From contig CALBHW010000013.1 of assembly GCA_937893125.1 (NCBI GenBank), forward strand, positions 1 through 17,207: a DNA stretch of 17,207 bases, in the 5' to 3' direction. The DNA comes from an uncultured Clostridia bacterium (GTDB taxonomy: Bacteria > Bacillota > Clostridia > Christensenellales > UBA1242). This document shows positions 1-6,330 of this stretch, piece by piece. The translations under genes were made by a program, and so were the position numbers. The notes under the pieces were generated by a model. The model ran no database searches. It was given only the letters and a program-made list of their open reading frames with translations, and was not told where the DNA came from. Position 1 is the stretch's first letter. Every line of letters starts with the position of its first letter.

Positions 1-1
1 T

Positions 2-409
2 CATAGAATGTTTGTTAAAGAAACGGGTCGTTTTGATTATGTCAATAAATCACTTGTTGGAAAAACAACCTTTAATGAAAAAGGTGAATTTGTAAATATA
101 CTCAATGTAGAGTATGTTAATGGCGAAATTGAGTTTGCAAATATAATAACAAAATACCATTTTAACTATTTTGCAAATGGCATTTTGACATCATGTAGGT
201 TGTCAAATATGTATAAGATTAAAGATATGAAATATGTTAAAGACAATCGCGAATTTAGACCTATTACTGATTTTAAGGGCGTCGAAGAAAAGTATTATGA
301 CGGTTTAAGACTTGCTGAGCAACCATATAACATCTGTCAAGACCAAGGCGACGCACGATATGTTGATTATGTCGACTTTGTAAATAGTTGGAAAAACAAT
401 AGTAAGTAA
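2..409 (+). CDS. Hypothetical protein, 5'-partial
   Basis: The reading frame is open from the window edge to a TAA at 407-409. The first ATG is at 8, but the two codons before it are also open (His-Arg), so the true start may lie outside the window. The visible part is about 133 residues, soluble, rich in Tyr, Asn, Asp and Phe, with no membrane segment and no motif I recognise. The first half has alternating short polar and aromatic strands, for instance the stretches around GKTTFNEKGEF and VEYVNGEIEFANI, which suggests beta structure. No ribosome-binding site is visible before the ATG, although only seven bases can be seen. Function unknown. Codon and base use do not look different from the later genes. 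Confidence 0.6.
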   Translation, partial: HRMFVKETGRFDYVNKSLVGKTTFNEKGEFVNILNVEYVNGEIEFANIITKYHFNYFANGILTSCRLSNMYKIKDMKYVKDNREFRPITDFKGVEEKYYDGLRLAEQPYNICQDQGDARYVDYVDFVNSWKNNSK

Positions 410-420
410 AGAAAGCAAAA

Positions 421-462
421 CCACCCCTTTGTCGGTGAAGTCCCCTTGTCATAGGGGAGCCA
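421..462. repeat. GC-rich palindromic intergenic element
   Basis: A locally C/G-rich patch in A/T-rich surroundings contains the perfect 6-bp stem TCCCCT (441-446) / AGGGGA (453-458) with loop TGTCAT, preceded by CCACCCC. It resembles the small palindromic repeats often scattered between genes in Clostridia genomes. Only one copy is visible here, so its repeat status is inference. Confidence 0.4.
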
Positions 463-685
463 GAAAAAATAATAGAGTAAGTTTTCCTTATGAATAGGGT
501 GTGTGGTTTGTGGTGGGGGCCGAAAATAGCAGTAAAGCATACGATTTACAAAATTTTTGGAAATAAGGAAAAGATCGCCCATAAGTTGAGTGACTGCGAT
601 ACTAATCCAAACTAAAGAGTGAGTTTCGATGTGGGTGCGTCTTGACGTGGTTGCCTTGTAAGAAGCGTCTTATTGAAAAAATAAA

Positions 686-720
686 AATCAATTCTAATTT
701 AGTTAGAGTTGATTTTTTTT
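686..720 (+). terminator. Rho-independent terminator
   Basis: A 12-bp stem (686-697 pairs with 703-714, with one G-T wobble) encloses the five-base loop TTTAG and runs into an unbroken T tract (713-720). It reads on the plus strand. It lies 277 bases after the only upstream plus-strand gene, so it either ends a long 3' UTR or belongs to a separate small transcript. Confidence 0.75.
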
Positions 721-738
721 GTAGAATAAAACCCCTAG

Positions 739-839
739 ATAGTGAAGTGACACCTACGGGATTTATTTCATTCACTGGTGGATTTTTATTGAATATAAAT
801 AGTGATTGGGGGCGTTTTTTTGTCCGCTGGTAGATTTTT
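739..839. repeat. Tandem pair of diverged hairpin units
   Basis: Copy 1 begins ATAGTGA (739-745) and ends CACTGGTGGATTTTT (773-787). Copy 2 begins ATAGTGA (799-805) and ends CGCTGGTAGATTTTT (825-839), which is 13/15 identical at its end. In copy 1 the arms AGTGAAGTGA (741-750) and TCATTCACT (768-776) pair with a single bulged G. Copy 2 can form a weaker AGTG/CGCT stem. This fits decayed copies of a small palindromic element. Confidence 0.45.
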
Positions 840-877
840 GGTGCGTAGCTGTGAGTATTTTAAGCAATAAAAACTAG

Positions 878-900
878 AATTTATACAGTTTGCATAAATT
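878..900 (-). terminator. Weak possible terminator of the VanW gene
   Basis: Seven-base perfect arms AATTTAT (878-884) and ATAAATT (894-900) lie 21 bases past the minus-strand stop at 921. On the minus strand they are followed, after CTAG, by five Ts. The stem is all A/T and the T run is short, so this is a tentative call. Confidence 0.3.
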
Positions 901-920
901 ATTTTGGTTAAATGAAAGTC

Positions 921-2372
921 TTAATCGCTTGTTGTTACTGAGTTCGGTGAGAGAATGAAGGTGTCTGATTTAGGGAGAGTCATATCGTCTGGGAGAGTGC
1001 TTACGCCTTCGTACAAAATCCCTTGTTGGGCGTCGTAGGTGGCGTGGCGAAGTTGTTTTGTTTTTACAAGTTTGCCGTCTTTGTAGTATTCGATAAAACT
1101 TTTTGCTTCGTAGCCGTCTTTTGACTTTTTGACGCGGAGAAATTCGCCTTTAAACATAATTTTGTCGGCATATTTTCCTTCTTTATCAACTATAATTTTG
1201 TCTTTAAAGGCGGGAATTGTTTTAATTTTTACGCCTTTTGTTTTAATTACTAAATTTTCCTTATTTGTGTCGCCATAAATTGTAAACTTTATATTTTTCC
1301 CGTCCGCTTTTCCCGTGATAAAAACGGGCAAATCGCTAGTGTTGACAAATTTTAAATCGCTTGTTCCCCACGAAACCATCGCATCAAGGCAAGGCTCGAC
1401 ATAGGAAACGGGAAGGGAGTGTTTGTGCGCTTCGGTGACTTCAATATTTGATAAAAGAAGAGCGTTATATAGTGTCGACGACACTTGGCAAACCCCACCA
1501 CCGACGCCTTTAACGAACACGCCGTCCTTTATGATATTCGCTTCCTTATATCCTTTATCAATCGTACGTTTTCCGAGCGCTTTATTAAAAGAAAATGTTT
1601 TTCCTGGCAAAACTTTGTAACCGTTTAACGACTCAACGGCGATTTTGACATTGTTTTTTCTGTCCACATTAGAATTAGCATAACTAGTTGAAAATTCGGC
1701 TTGTTTTTTTGTTGCGCGCTTTATATCGCAAGTCCTAACTTCGGGTAAAACTTCTTTTGTTGAAAGTGCCACATCAATTTTTGAAGATGTTTTAATTTTG
1801 TTTACAATTTCGTCGTAAACCTTTTCCTTGTCAAGAGTACGACCACTTTTTTCTTCTTTTATGTCAAAAATTCCCGCGCTTGCATCAAAATTTGCGTCGG
1901 CGTTAGTTGGCAAAATGTCGATTTCTTGGGCGAGCGTATCTAATTTTTCGCTTAAATTCGTAAGTACAAAATTGGTTGCTACTTTATTGTCAAACCCCAT
2001 TGCTTTTATTTTTCTTATTGTTCTAATTTTGTCGTGGCGAGACGATTGTTGGAGTTTTTCAAGGACAATGTGAATATCGCTTTTTATGTCAAAATCTTTT
2101 TCCGAAAATGTCCACACTCTGTTTTCAAAATGTAGCGAAATTTGAAGTGGCGCGCTATTGTCTTTTAAGGCGTTTTCTATTTTTCTTTCGGCTTCTAGCC
2201 CGTCAAGACGAGACAAGTCGATGCCACAAAGGGTGTATCCGTCCTCAAATTTTTCGAGTTTGTCTTTAACTGTGCTTGTTACAAAAAAGACCAAAAAGGG
2301 AATAGCAAAACACAAAACAAATGTTAATAAAACGCCCCTAATTTTTTTTAAAATTACCTTCCAACTTTTCAT
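921..2372 (-). CDS. VanW family protein with N-terminal membrane anchor
   Basis: 483 residues. A basic N-terminus and one hydrophobic segment (about residues 12-34) predict a type II membrane anchor with the rest outside the cell. Residues about 45-215 resemble the peptidoglycan-binding region (often annotated PG_binding_4) found before VanW domains. Residues about 225-355 are the VanW domain, with the conserved stretches LPGKTFSFN, KGVGGGVCQVSSTLYNALL, EAHKHS and VSWGTSDLKF. The tail (about 365-465) is beta-rich and ends in a Ser/Thr/Asp-rich stretch. VanW proteins occur in glycopeptide-resistance clusters and widely as chromosomal genes in Firmicutes; their biochemical role is not settled, and no van genes are nearby, so a general envelope role is likelier than resistance. 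The ATG at 2372 is chosen because it precedes the anchor. Its only Shine-Dalgarno-like bases (AGGG) sit just two bases upstream. Confidence 0.9.
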   Translation of the reverse strand: MKSWKVILKKIRGVLLTFVLCFAIPFLVFFVTSTVKDKLEKFEDGYTLCGIDLSRLDGLEAERKIENALKDNSAPLQISLHFENRVWTFSEKDFDIKSDIHIVLEKLQQSSRHDKIRTIRKIKAMGFDNKVATNFVLTNLSEKLDTLAQEIDILPTNADANFDASAGIFDIKEEKSGRTLDKEKVYDEIVNKIKTSSKIDVALSTKEVLPEVRTCDIKRATKKQAEFSTSYANSNVDRKNNVKIAVESLNGYKVLPGKTFSFNKALGKRTIDKGYKEANIIKDGVFVKGVGGGVCQVSSTLYNALLLSNIEVTEAHKHSLPVSYVEPCLDAMVSWGTSDLKFVNTSDLPVFITGKADGKNIKFTIYGDTNKENLVIKTKGVKIKTIPAFKDKIIVDKEGKYADKIMFKGEFLRVKKSKDGYEAKSFIEYYKDGKLVKTKQLRHATYDAQQGILYEGVSTLPDDMTLPKSDTFILSPNSVTTSD

Positions 2373-2669
2373 AACCCTAGTATGAGTAATTTGATAAAAA
2401 GTATGATTATATATTTTAAAATACTAAAAAAAACTTTTAAAATATTATTAAAACTCTTTAAAAGAATTTTTATTTTTGTGGCGCTTATTTTATATTTTCC
2501 TTAACATTTAATTTTTTTAACATAAAAAGGCGGAGAGTGTTTTTACCAAAAAAAAGAAAGTCTAATAAGTGGCATTTAAAAAATAATTAAGGCAAAAAAT
2601 TTTAAACTAGCAAATTTTGTTATGATTTTAATTAAAAAGTTGCTACAATAGATAGAAAAGGAAAGAAAA
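2373..2669. promoter_or_regulatory. Divergent intergenic region between VanW gene and rmuC
   Basis: Very A/T-rich, 297 bases, carrying promoters for both directions. On the minus strand a perfect TATAAT lies at 2411-2406, giving a leader of roughly 27 bases for the VanW gene; its -35 box is poor. On the plus strand a TACAAT box (2644-2649) serves rmuC. I see no operator-like palindrome or riboswitch. Confidence 0.45.
2644..2665 (+). promoter_or_regulatory. rmuC -10 box and ribosome-binding site
   Basis: TACAAT (2644-2649) is a good -10 hexamer; the -35 region is weak (TTATGA at 2620-2625, spacing 18). The ribosome-binding site AAAGGAAAG (2657-2665) has its AGGA seven bases before the ATG at 2670. 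If this -10 is used, the leader is only about 14 bases. Confidence 0.5.
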
Positions 2670-3974
2670 ATGGAACTTTACATACTTATAGTGCTTTCGG
2701 TTTTAACAATTTTAAACACAATTTTAATTATTGTTATGCGTCCAAAAAAGCAAAGTGAATTTGATGAAGAAAATATCGTTGAAGAGATTAAAAAACAAAA
2801 TGAATATCTTGAAAAGACTATTAAAAATTTGTTTGAGATAAGCAACGAACATAATAGGCAACTTAATCAACTAGTTTTAAATTCTGTTACTGAGTCAAAT
2901 AAAAGCGTGTCCGATTATTTTTCAAAATTGGCTGGAAATCAAAATCAGCACCTTCAAAATATTGAGTCTAGACTTAGTGAAATGTTAAAAGACAATGACG
3001 CAAAACTAAATAGAATTTCAGACATTATCAACGAAAATTTAAAGAGTTTGCAAGATAGAAATGAGCGAAAACTCGAACAAATGCGTCAAACTGTCGATGA
3101 AAAATTGTCGTCCACTCTTGAAAAACGACTTGGTGAAAGCGTCAAAATTATTACGCAAGGACTTGACACGGTGTCAAAGGGAATTGGCGAAATGCAAAGC
3201 TTGGCGACTGGCGTTGGAGACCTTAAAAGGGTGCTTACAAATGTCAAAACTCGTGGCGGATGGGGCGAAGTTCAACTCAGTAGCCTTCTTGAACAAATTT
3301 TGTCAAAAACTCAATATAAAGAGCAAGTGCAGGTCAAGAAAAACTCGCAAGAAAAGGTCGATTTTGCGGTTGTTCTTCCTGGCAAAAACGACGCCGAATT
3401 GCTCCTTCCAATTGACGCAAAATTCCCAATGGAAGACTATTCAAGACTTTGTTCTGCTAGCGAAAGAAATGACGTTCAAGAAATGGAAAATCAACTCAAA
3501 AACCTTGAAATTCGCATAAAAGAAGAAGCAAAATCAATTTGTGAAAAGTATATCGACCCACCTACAACGACTGATTTTGCTGTTATGTATTTGCCTGTTG
3601 AAGGGCTTTATGCCGAAGTTATTAGGCGTCCAGCGCTCGTTGAAACATTGCAACACAAATACAAAATTATGGTGTGCGGGCCAACAACTTTAACGGCTCT
3701 TTTAAACTCTCTTCAAATGGGCTTTAAAACTCTTGCGATTGAGAAAAGAAGTAGCGAAATTTGGAACACTTTGAGCGTTTTTAAGATGGAATTTAATAAG
3801 TTTGTCGAACTTCTTGCTAAAACTCAAAAGAAGATTGACGAAGCATCGTCCACCCTTGATTTTGCGACAAAAAAGACAAAAACAATTCAACGAAAACTTA
3901 AAGATGTCGCGGATATTGATGACGGGGACAAGATGATTGACGCGACAGACCCAAGTGACTTGATTGATTTTTAG
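2670..3974 (+). CDS. rmuC: RmuC-family DNA recombination protein
   Basis: 434 residues, matching the usual RmuC layout. There is one N-terminal membrane segment (about 2-24), a long charged coiled coil (about 35-160) and the RmuC domain (about 165-410). The domain has the conserved KTRGGWGEVQL stretch, D231 in KVDFAVVLPG, the D249-A250-K251 core of a PD-(D/E)XK-type nuclease fold, and the PPTTTDFAVMYLPVEGLYAEV and GPTTLTALLNSL blocks. RmuC is linked to limiting rearrangements at inverted repeats in E. coli and is predicted to be a membrane-tethered nuclease, but its substrate is not established. The start is supported by an AGGA ribosome-binding site seven bases upstream. It appears to be transcribed alone: promoter upstream, two terminators downstream. 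The C-terminus is acidic (DDGDKMIDATDPSD). Confidence 0.95.
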   Translation: MELYILIVLSVLTILNTILIIVMRPKKQSEFDEENIVEEIKKQNEYLEKTIKNLFEISNEHNRQLNQLVLNSVTESNKSVSDYFSKLAGNQNQHLQNIESRLSEMLKDNDAKLNRISDIINENLKSLQDRNERKLEQMRQTVDEKLSSTLEKRLGESVKIITQGLDTVSKGIGEMQSLATGVGDLKRVLTNVKTRGGWGEVQLSSLLEQILSKTQYKEQVQVKKNSQEKVDFAVVLPGKNDAELLLPIDAKFPMEDYSRLCSASERNDVQEMENQLKNLEIRIKEEAKSICEKYIDPPTTTDFAVMYLPVEGLYAEVIRRPALVETLQHKYKIMVCGPTTLTALLNSLQMGFKTLAIEKRSSEIWNTLSVFKMEFNKFVELLAKTQKKIDEASSTLDFATKKTKTIQRKLKDVADIDDGDKMIDATDPSDLIDF

Positions 3975-4087
3975 TTGTTCACATTTTTGTGGTTTTTGTG
4001 GATAATTTTAGTGAGAAACTTACTAAATTAAAGATAAAACGCATTACTTAAAAACAACAAAAAGGTCAATTTTATTATCCCAAAACT

Positions 4088-4130
4088 AAAAAGGTATAGA
4101 GTTTTTTATTTTAAATTCTAAGCCTTTTTT
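4088..4130 (+). terminator. Terminator after rmuC (first of two)
   Basis: Arms AAAAAGGTATAGAG (4088-4101) and TTCTAAGCCTTTTT (4116-4129) pair with one A-A mismatch and two G-T wobbles, followed by a T run ending at 4130. The A run on the 5' side means it could also act on the opposite strand. Confidence 0.65.
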
Positions 4131-4135
4131 GATGC

Positions 4136-4185
4136 TTTTAGATAGTGTTTAGATTTAAAAAACCACTACTTCTAAAAACTTTTTT
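4136..4185 (+). terminator. Second terminator-like hairpin after rmuC
   Basis: Arms TTTTAGATAGTG (4136-4147) and CACTACTTCTAAAA (4164-4177) pair with a two-base bulge; a six-T run follows at 4180-4185. With the preceding hairpin it isolates rmuC from the next promoter. The rest of the 302-base gap (3975-4276) holds nothing else I can identify. Confidence 0.5.
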
Positions 4186-4241
4186 GTTGTCACTTTAAAT
4201 AAAAAACATTTTTCTAAAAAATTTTATTACCCTTAAACGCA

Positions 4242-4276
4242 TTGACACCAAAAATTATATTTGTTAAAATATAAAT
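4242..4276 (+). promoter_or_regulatory. Sigma-A promoter predicted to give a leaderless mRNA
   Basis: A perfect TTGACA (4242-4247), a 17-base spacer and TAAAAT (4265-4270) make a strong housekeeping promoter. The -10 box ends six bases before the ATG at 4277, so transcription should begin at or next to the start codon. No Shine-Dalgarno sequence is present. Confidence 0.75.
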
Positions 4277-5173
4277 ATGAAAAAATTTTGGACTATTGTG
4301 CTGAAAGTTGTTATGTTTATGTCGTTTGTTGGCATAATCGTTTTTTCGTGCATTGCGATAATTTCGAGTAACAACATAGCTTACGAAGCGTACAATTATG
4401 TTACGACGCACAAGTCCACATTGGGGCTAGAAGAGTTGTCGGATAGAGTAAGCGCAAATATAAAATCGTCTCACGGCGCACCAAATGACCCATATGCAAG
4501 TTTTTTAAGTGACATCATTTTGACGACAAAAGATTCTCTTGACTACTATCTTGACTTTTTGGCTGTCGACGACACGATTTCAAAAGGCGAACAAAATGTT
4601 ATAATTGACGACTTCAAAAAATGCGTGAAAGCAAAAGAAAATTGTGAAAAGTCGTACGCTGACTATATGACTGCGTATTCTAACGCAAGCGAAGGTATTG
4701 AATATGCGTCAAAACTTGTTATTACTTGCGAAAGGGATTTTTTGCATAAATACAGAACCCTTTATGATTGTATCGCAACTTTACAACTTGATTTGTACAA
4801 GGCGACTAAGATAAATGTTGTAAAGGTTGAATCTTACGATTTTCAAAAAATGATAGTTAGAACGGGACTTTCTAGCGGGGTTGTGGAAAAGATTTTTACC
4901 GAAGAAAATGTTGAAAAAATGCCTGAAAAAAGAATCGTTCTTGGGACTGACTCATCATACACTGTTTATCGCTCTTATTGCTCAAAAATGAATATTTTTA
5001 GCAACCAAAATATTGCTAATGACACAAATCTTCAAAAATATGTGGACAATTTAAATTCGCTCGACATCTTTATGTGGGCAAAAAGTTATGACGCATATTC
5101 AGCGAGTGTTAATAATGTTTTGCGCGAAAAAGCAAGCCAAGCAAAGTCGTTTTTTGACGCGAATTTAAGGTAG
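4277..5173 (+). CDS. Hypothetical exported or membrane-anchored helical protein
   Basis: 298 residues, not recognised. A short basic start (MKKFW) and a hydrophobic segment (about residues 7-32) predict a signal anchor or signal peptide. There is a Cys in the segment (FSCIAI) but it does not make a good lipobox. The remainder is charged and probably mostly helical, with a region rich in Asp/Lys/Glu (about 90-135). It is the first gene of a two-gene unit: its TAG stop is 12 bases before the ATG of the next gene, also an exported protein. The two share weak sequence patterns, LVxxC at residue 147 in both and DIxM...K...DAY near the C-terminus, suggesting diverged paralogues. The ATG at 4277 has no ribosome-binding site but sits exactly where the upstream promoter should start transcription; later in-frame ATGs fall inside the hydrophobic segment. 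Confidence 0.75.
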   Translation: MKKFWTIVLKVVMFMSFVGIIVFSCIAIISSNNIAYEAYNYVTTHKSTLGLEELSDRVSANIKSSHGAPNDPYASFLSDIILTTKDSLDYYLDFLAVDDTISKGEQNVIIDDFKKCVKAKENCEKSYADYMTAYSNASEGIEYASKLVITCERDFLHKYRTLYDCIATLQLDLYKATKINVVKVESYDFQKMIVRTGLSSGVVEKIFTEENVEKMPEKRIVLGTDSSYTVYRSYCSKMNIFSNQNIANDTNLQKYVDNLNSLDIFMWAKSYDAYSASVNNVLREKASQAKSFFDANLR

Positions 5174-5185
5174 GGGGGAAAGCGA

Positions 5186-6208
5186 ATGAAAAAGTTTATT
5201 ACAATTTGCATTTTGTTTGTTTTGTCCCTAAGCGTTTTTGCTCTAACTGGGTGCGGAACGAACTATACACCTAATGATATCAACTCAATGTATAAAGAAG
5301 TTTTGACCTATGTCGGCGACGAACAAGGTTTTCTTCAAGTGGGGGTTAACACGGAAAAGGTCGTGCAAGAGACAAGTTTGCAAAATGACAAAGCGTACAT
5401 TTTTCCACTTTGTTATGACAACTTCTTGTCCGCTGAAGCGGGACTCTTTTTTGGGGTTGCATCAAGGCAAGAAAAGGATATAACATACACTTTAAGAAAA
5501 TTTACGCAAGATGAACTAAATAAGACCTACGAAAAACTAAAAGCGGTGCGTGACGCAAGTATGTCTGTTGCGTCAAATAGGTCGATTTACGAAAGTAGTA
5601 ATGGCAACTTAAAATACCGCGAACTTGTTGTGTCGTGCAATGTCTTGATTGAAAGATTAAACGACCTAAATGATACATTTAGCCCAATTTATTTTGATCA
5701 CTATTTTTCGGGTTATATGGCGGGAGAACTTAGCGACGGCGAACTAAAAGATGTGTTATTTTATGACCTTCAAGTTTTGTCGCAAGTGGCGTACGATTAC
5801 GAACTCAAGCATTTTGAATTTTCTAATCCATATGGAGAAATTAAGACTTGGTACGACAATTCGTCAATGCTTAAAGAAACAAATGAACGCGTTTTAGAAA
5901 CTCTTGGCAAACTAAAAAAGAGTAGTTTGACAGAAGGAATGACAAGTGCTACAAAAAATAATATTATAGAAATTTTAGAGAGAATTCAACTTGAAAAAGC
6001 GGGCTATAAAGACGAACTTTTGTGTTATCAAAAGGCACTAAATAACGTTGATATTGTTATGTTTTGCAAGGCAACAAATAAAGATGCGTACAAGCAAAGT
6101 TTGGATAAAAAAGAACAATCTTGTTATGAAATAATTGATCGTTTTTTAAACGGAAGATATAAGGGAATGTGCCTTGCACTTAGGGATATTGTGCACAATT
6201 ATTTGTAG
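5186..6208 (+). CDS. Hypothetical lipoprotein
   Basis: 340 residues, not recognised. The first 23 residues form a classic lipoprotein signal: basic start (MKK), hydrophobic core and lipobox LTGC with the lipidated Cys at about 23, so the protein should be tethered to the outer face of the membrane. The mature part is helical and charged with no known catalytic motif. It follows gene 4277-5173 by 12 bases and has a very strong ribosome-binding site (AGGGGGG, 5172-5178, seven bases from the ATG), so it is co-transcribed and probably translated more efficiently than the leaderless first gene. The shared patterns (LVVSC at 147; NNVDIVMFCK...DAY around 287-302) suggest it is related to its neighbour. 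A joint envelope-associated role is inference. Confidence 0.8.
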   Translation: MKKFITICILFVLSLSVFALTGCGTNYTPNDINSMYKEVLTYVGDEQGFLQVGVNTEKVVQETSLQNDKAYIFPLCYDNFLSAEAGLFFGVASRQEKDITYTLRKFTQDELNKTYEKLKAVRDASMSVASNRSIYESSNGNLKYRELVVSCNVLIERLNDLNDTFSPIYFDHYFSGYMAGELSDGELKDVLFYDLQVLSQVAYDYELKHFEFSNPYGEIKTWYDNSSMLKETNERVLETLGKLKKSSLTEGMTSATKNNIIEILERIQLEKAGYKDELLCYQKALNNVDIVMFCKATNKDAYKQSLDKKEQSCYEIIDRFLNGRYKGMCLALRDIVHNYL

Positions 6209-6292
6209 ATTACAAGTTTAAAAATATTTTGATTAGAATTAAAATTTTTATACAACAAAAATATTTTTGTCATGGTTTTAAAATATAAATGT

Positions 6293-6308
6293 GACCTTTA
6301 AAAAGGTC
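6293..6308 (+). other. Small hairpin in the gltX leader
   Basis: GACCTT (6293-6298) and AAGGTC (6303-6308) pair around a four-base loop, 22 bases before the gltX start. Only TCTTT follows, so as a terminator for the preceding operon it would be weak. It could instead shape the leader. No T-box hallmark accompanies it. Confidence 0.3.
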
Positions 6309-6330
6309 TTTAACATAAAAAGGACTAAAA

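Larger units (their letters stand above)
410..920. other. 511-base non-coding, hairpin-rich interval
   Basis: No convincing gene lies here. The short open frames at 367-582 (minus) and 642-833 (plus) run through palindromes and terminators and have no ribosome-binding sites. The interval holds a GC-rich palindrome (441-458), small hairpins at 638-647 and 659-672, a good plus-strand terminator (686-720), two diverged copies of a hairpin unit (739-839) and a weak inverted repeat at 878-900. It could contain a small RNA ending at the terminator, or be the remains of dispersed repeats. I could not match it to tmRNA, SRP RNA, RNase P RNA or a tRNA. Confidence 0.5.

Noticed and set aside
367..582. 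71-codon minus-strand open frame
   Set aside because: It overlaps the end of the first gene antisense and reads through the GC-rich palindrome; no ribosome-binding site.
642..833. 63-codon plus-strand open frame
   Set aside because: It runs through a terminator and the palindromic repeat, has no ribosome-binding site, and its composition follows the repeat rather than a protein.
921..2372. Vancomycin-resistance locus
   Set aside because: VanW domains are widespread in Firmicutes; no vanHAX, vanRS or other resistance genes are nearby.
2373..2412. Leaderless start for the VanW gene
   Set aside because: CATACT lies six bases before the ATG on the minus strand, but it matches the -10 consensus poorly and has no -35 partner; a perfect TATAAT further upstream is a better candidate.
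6209..6330. T-box or other riboswitch upstream of gltX
   Set aside because: The leader is only 122 bases and lacks the T-box sequence and any terminator/antiterminator pair; only a 6-bp hairpin is present.
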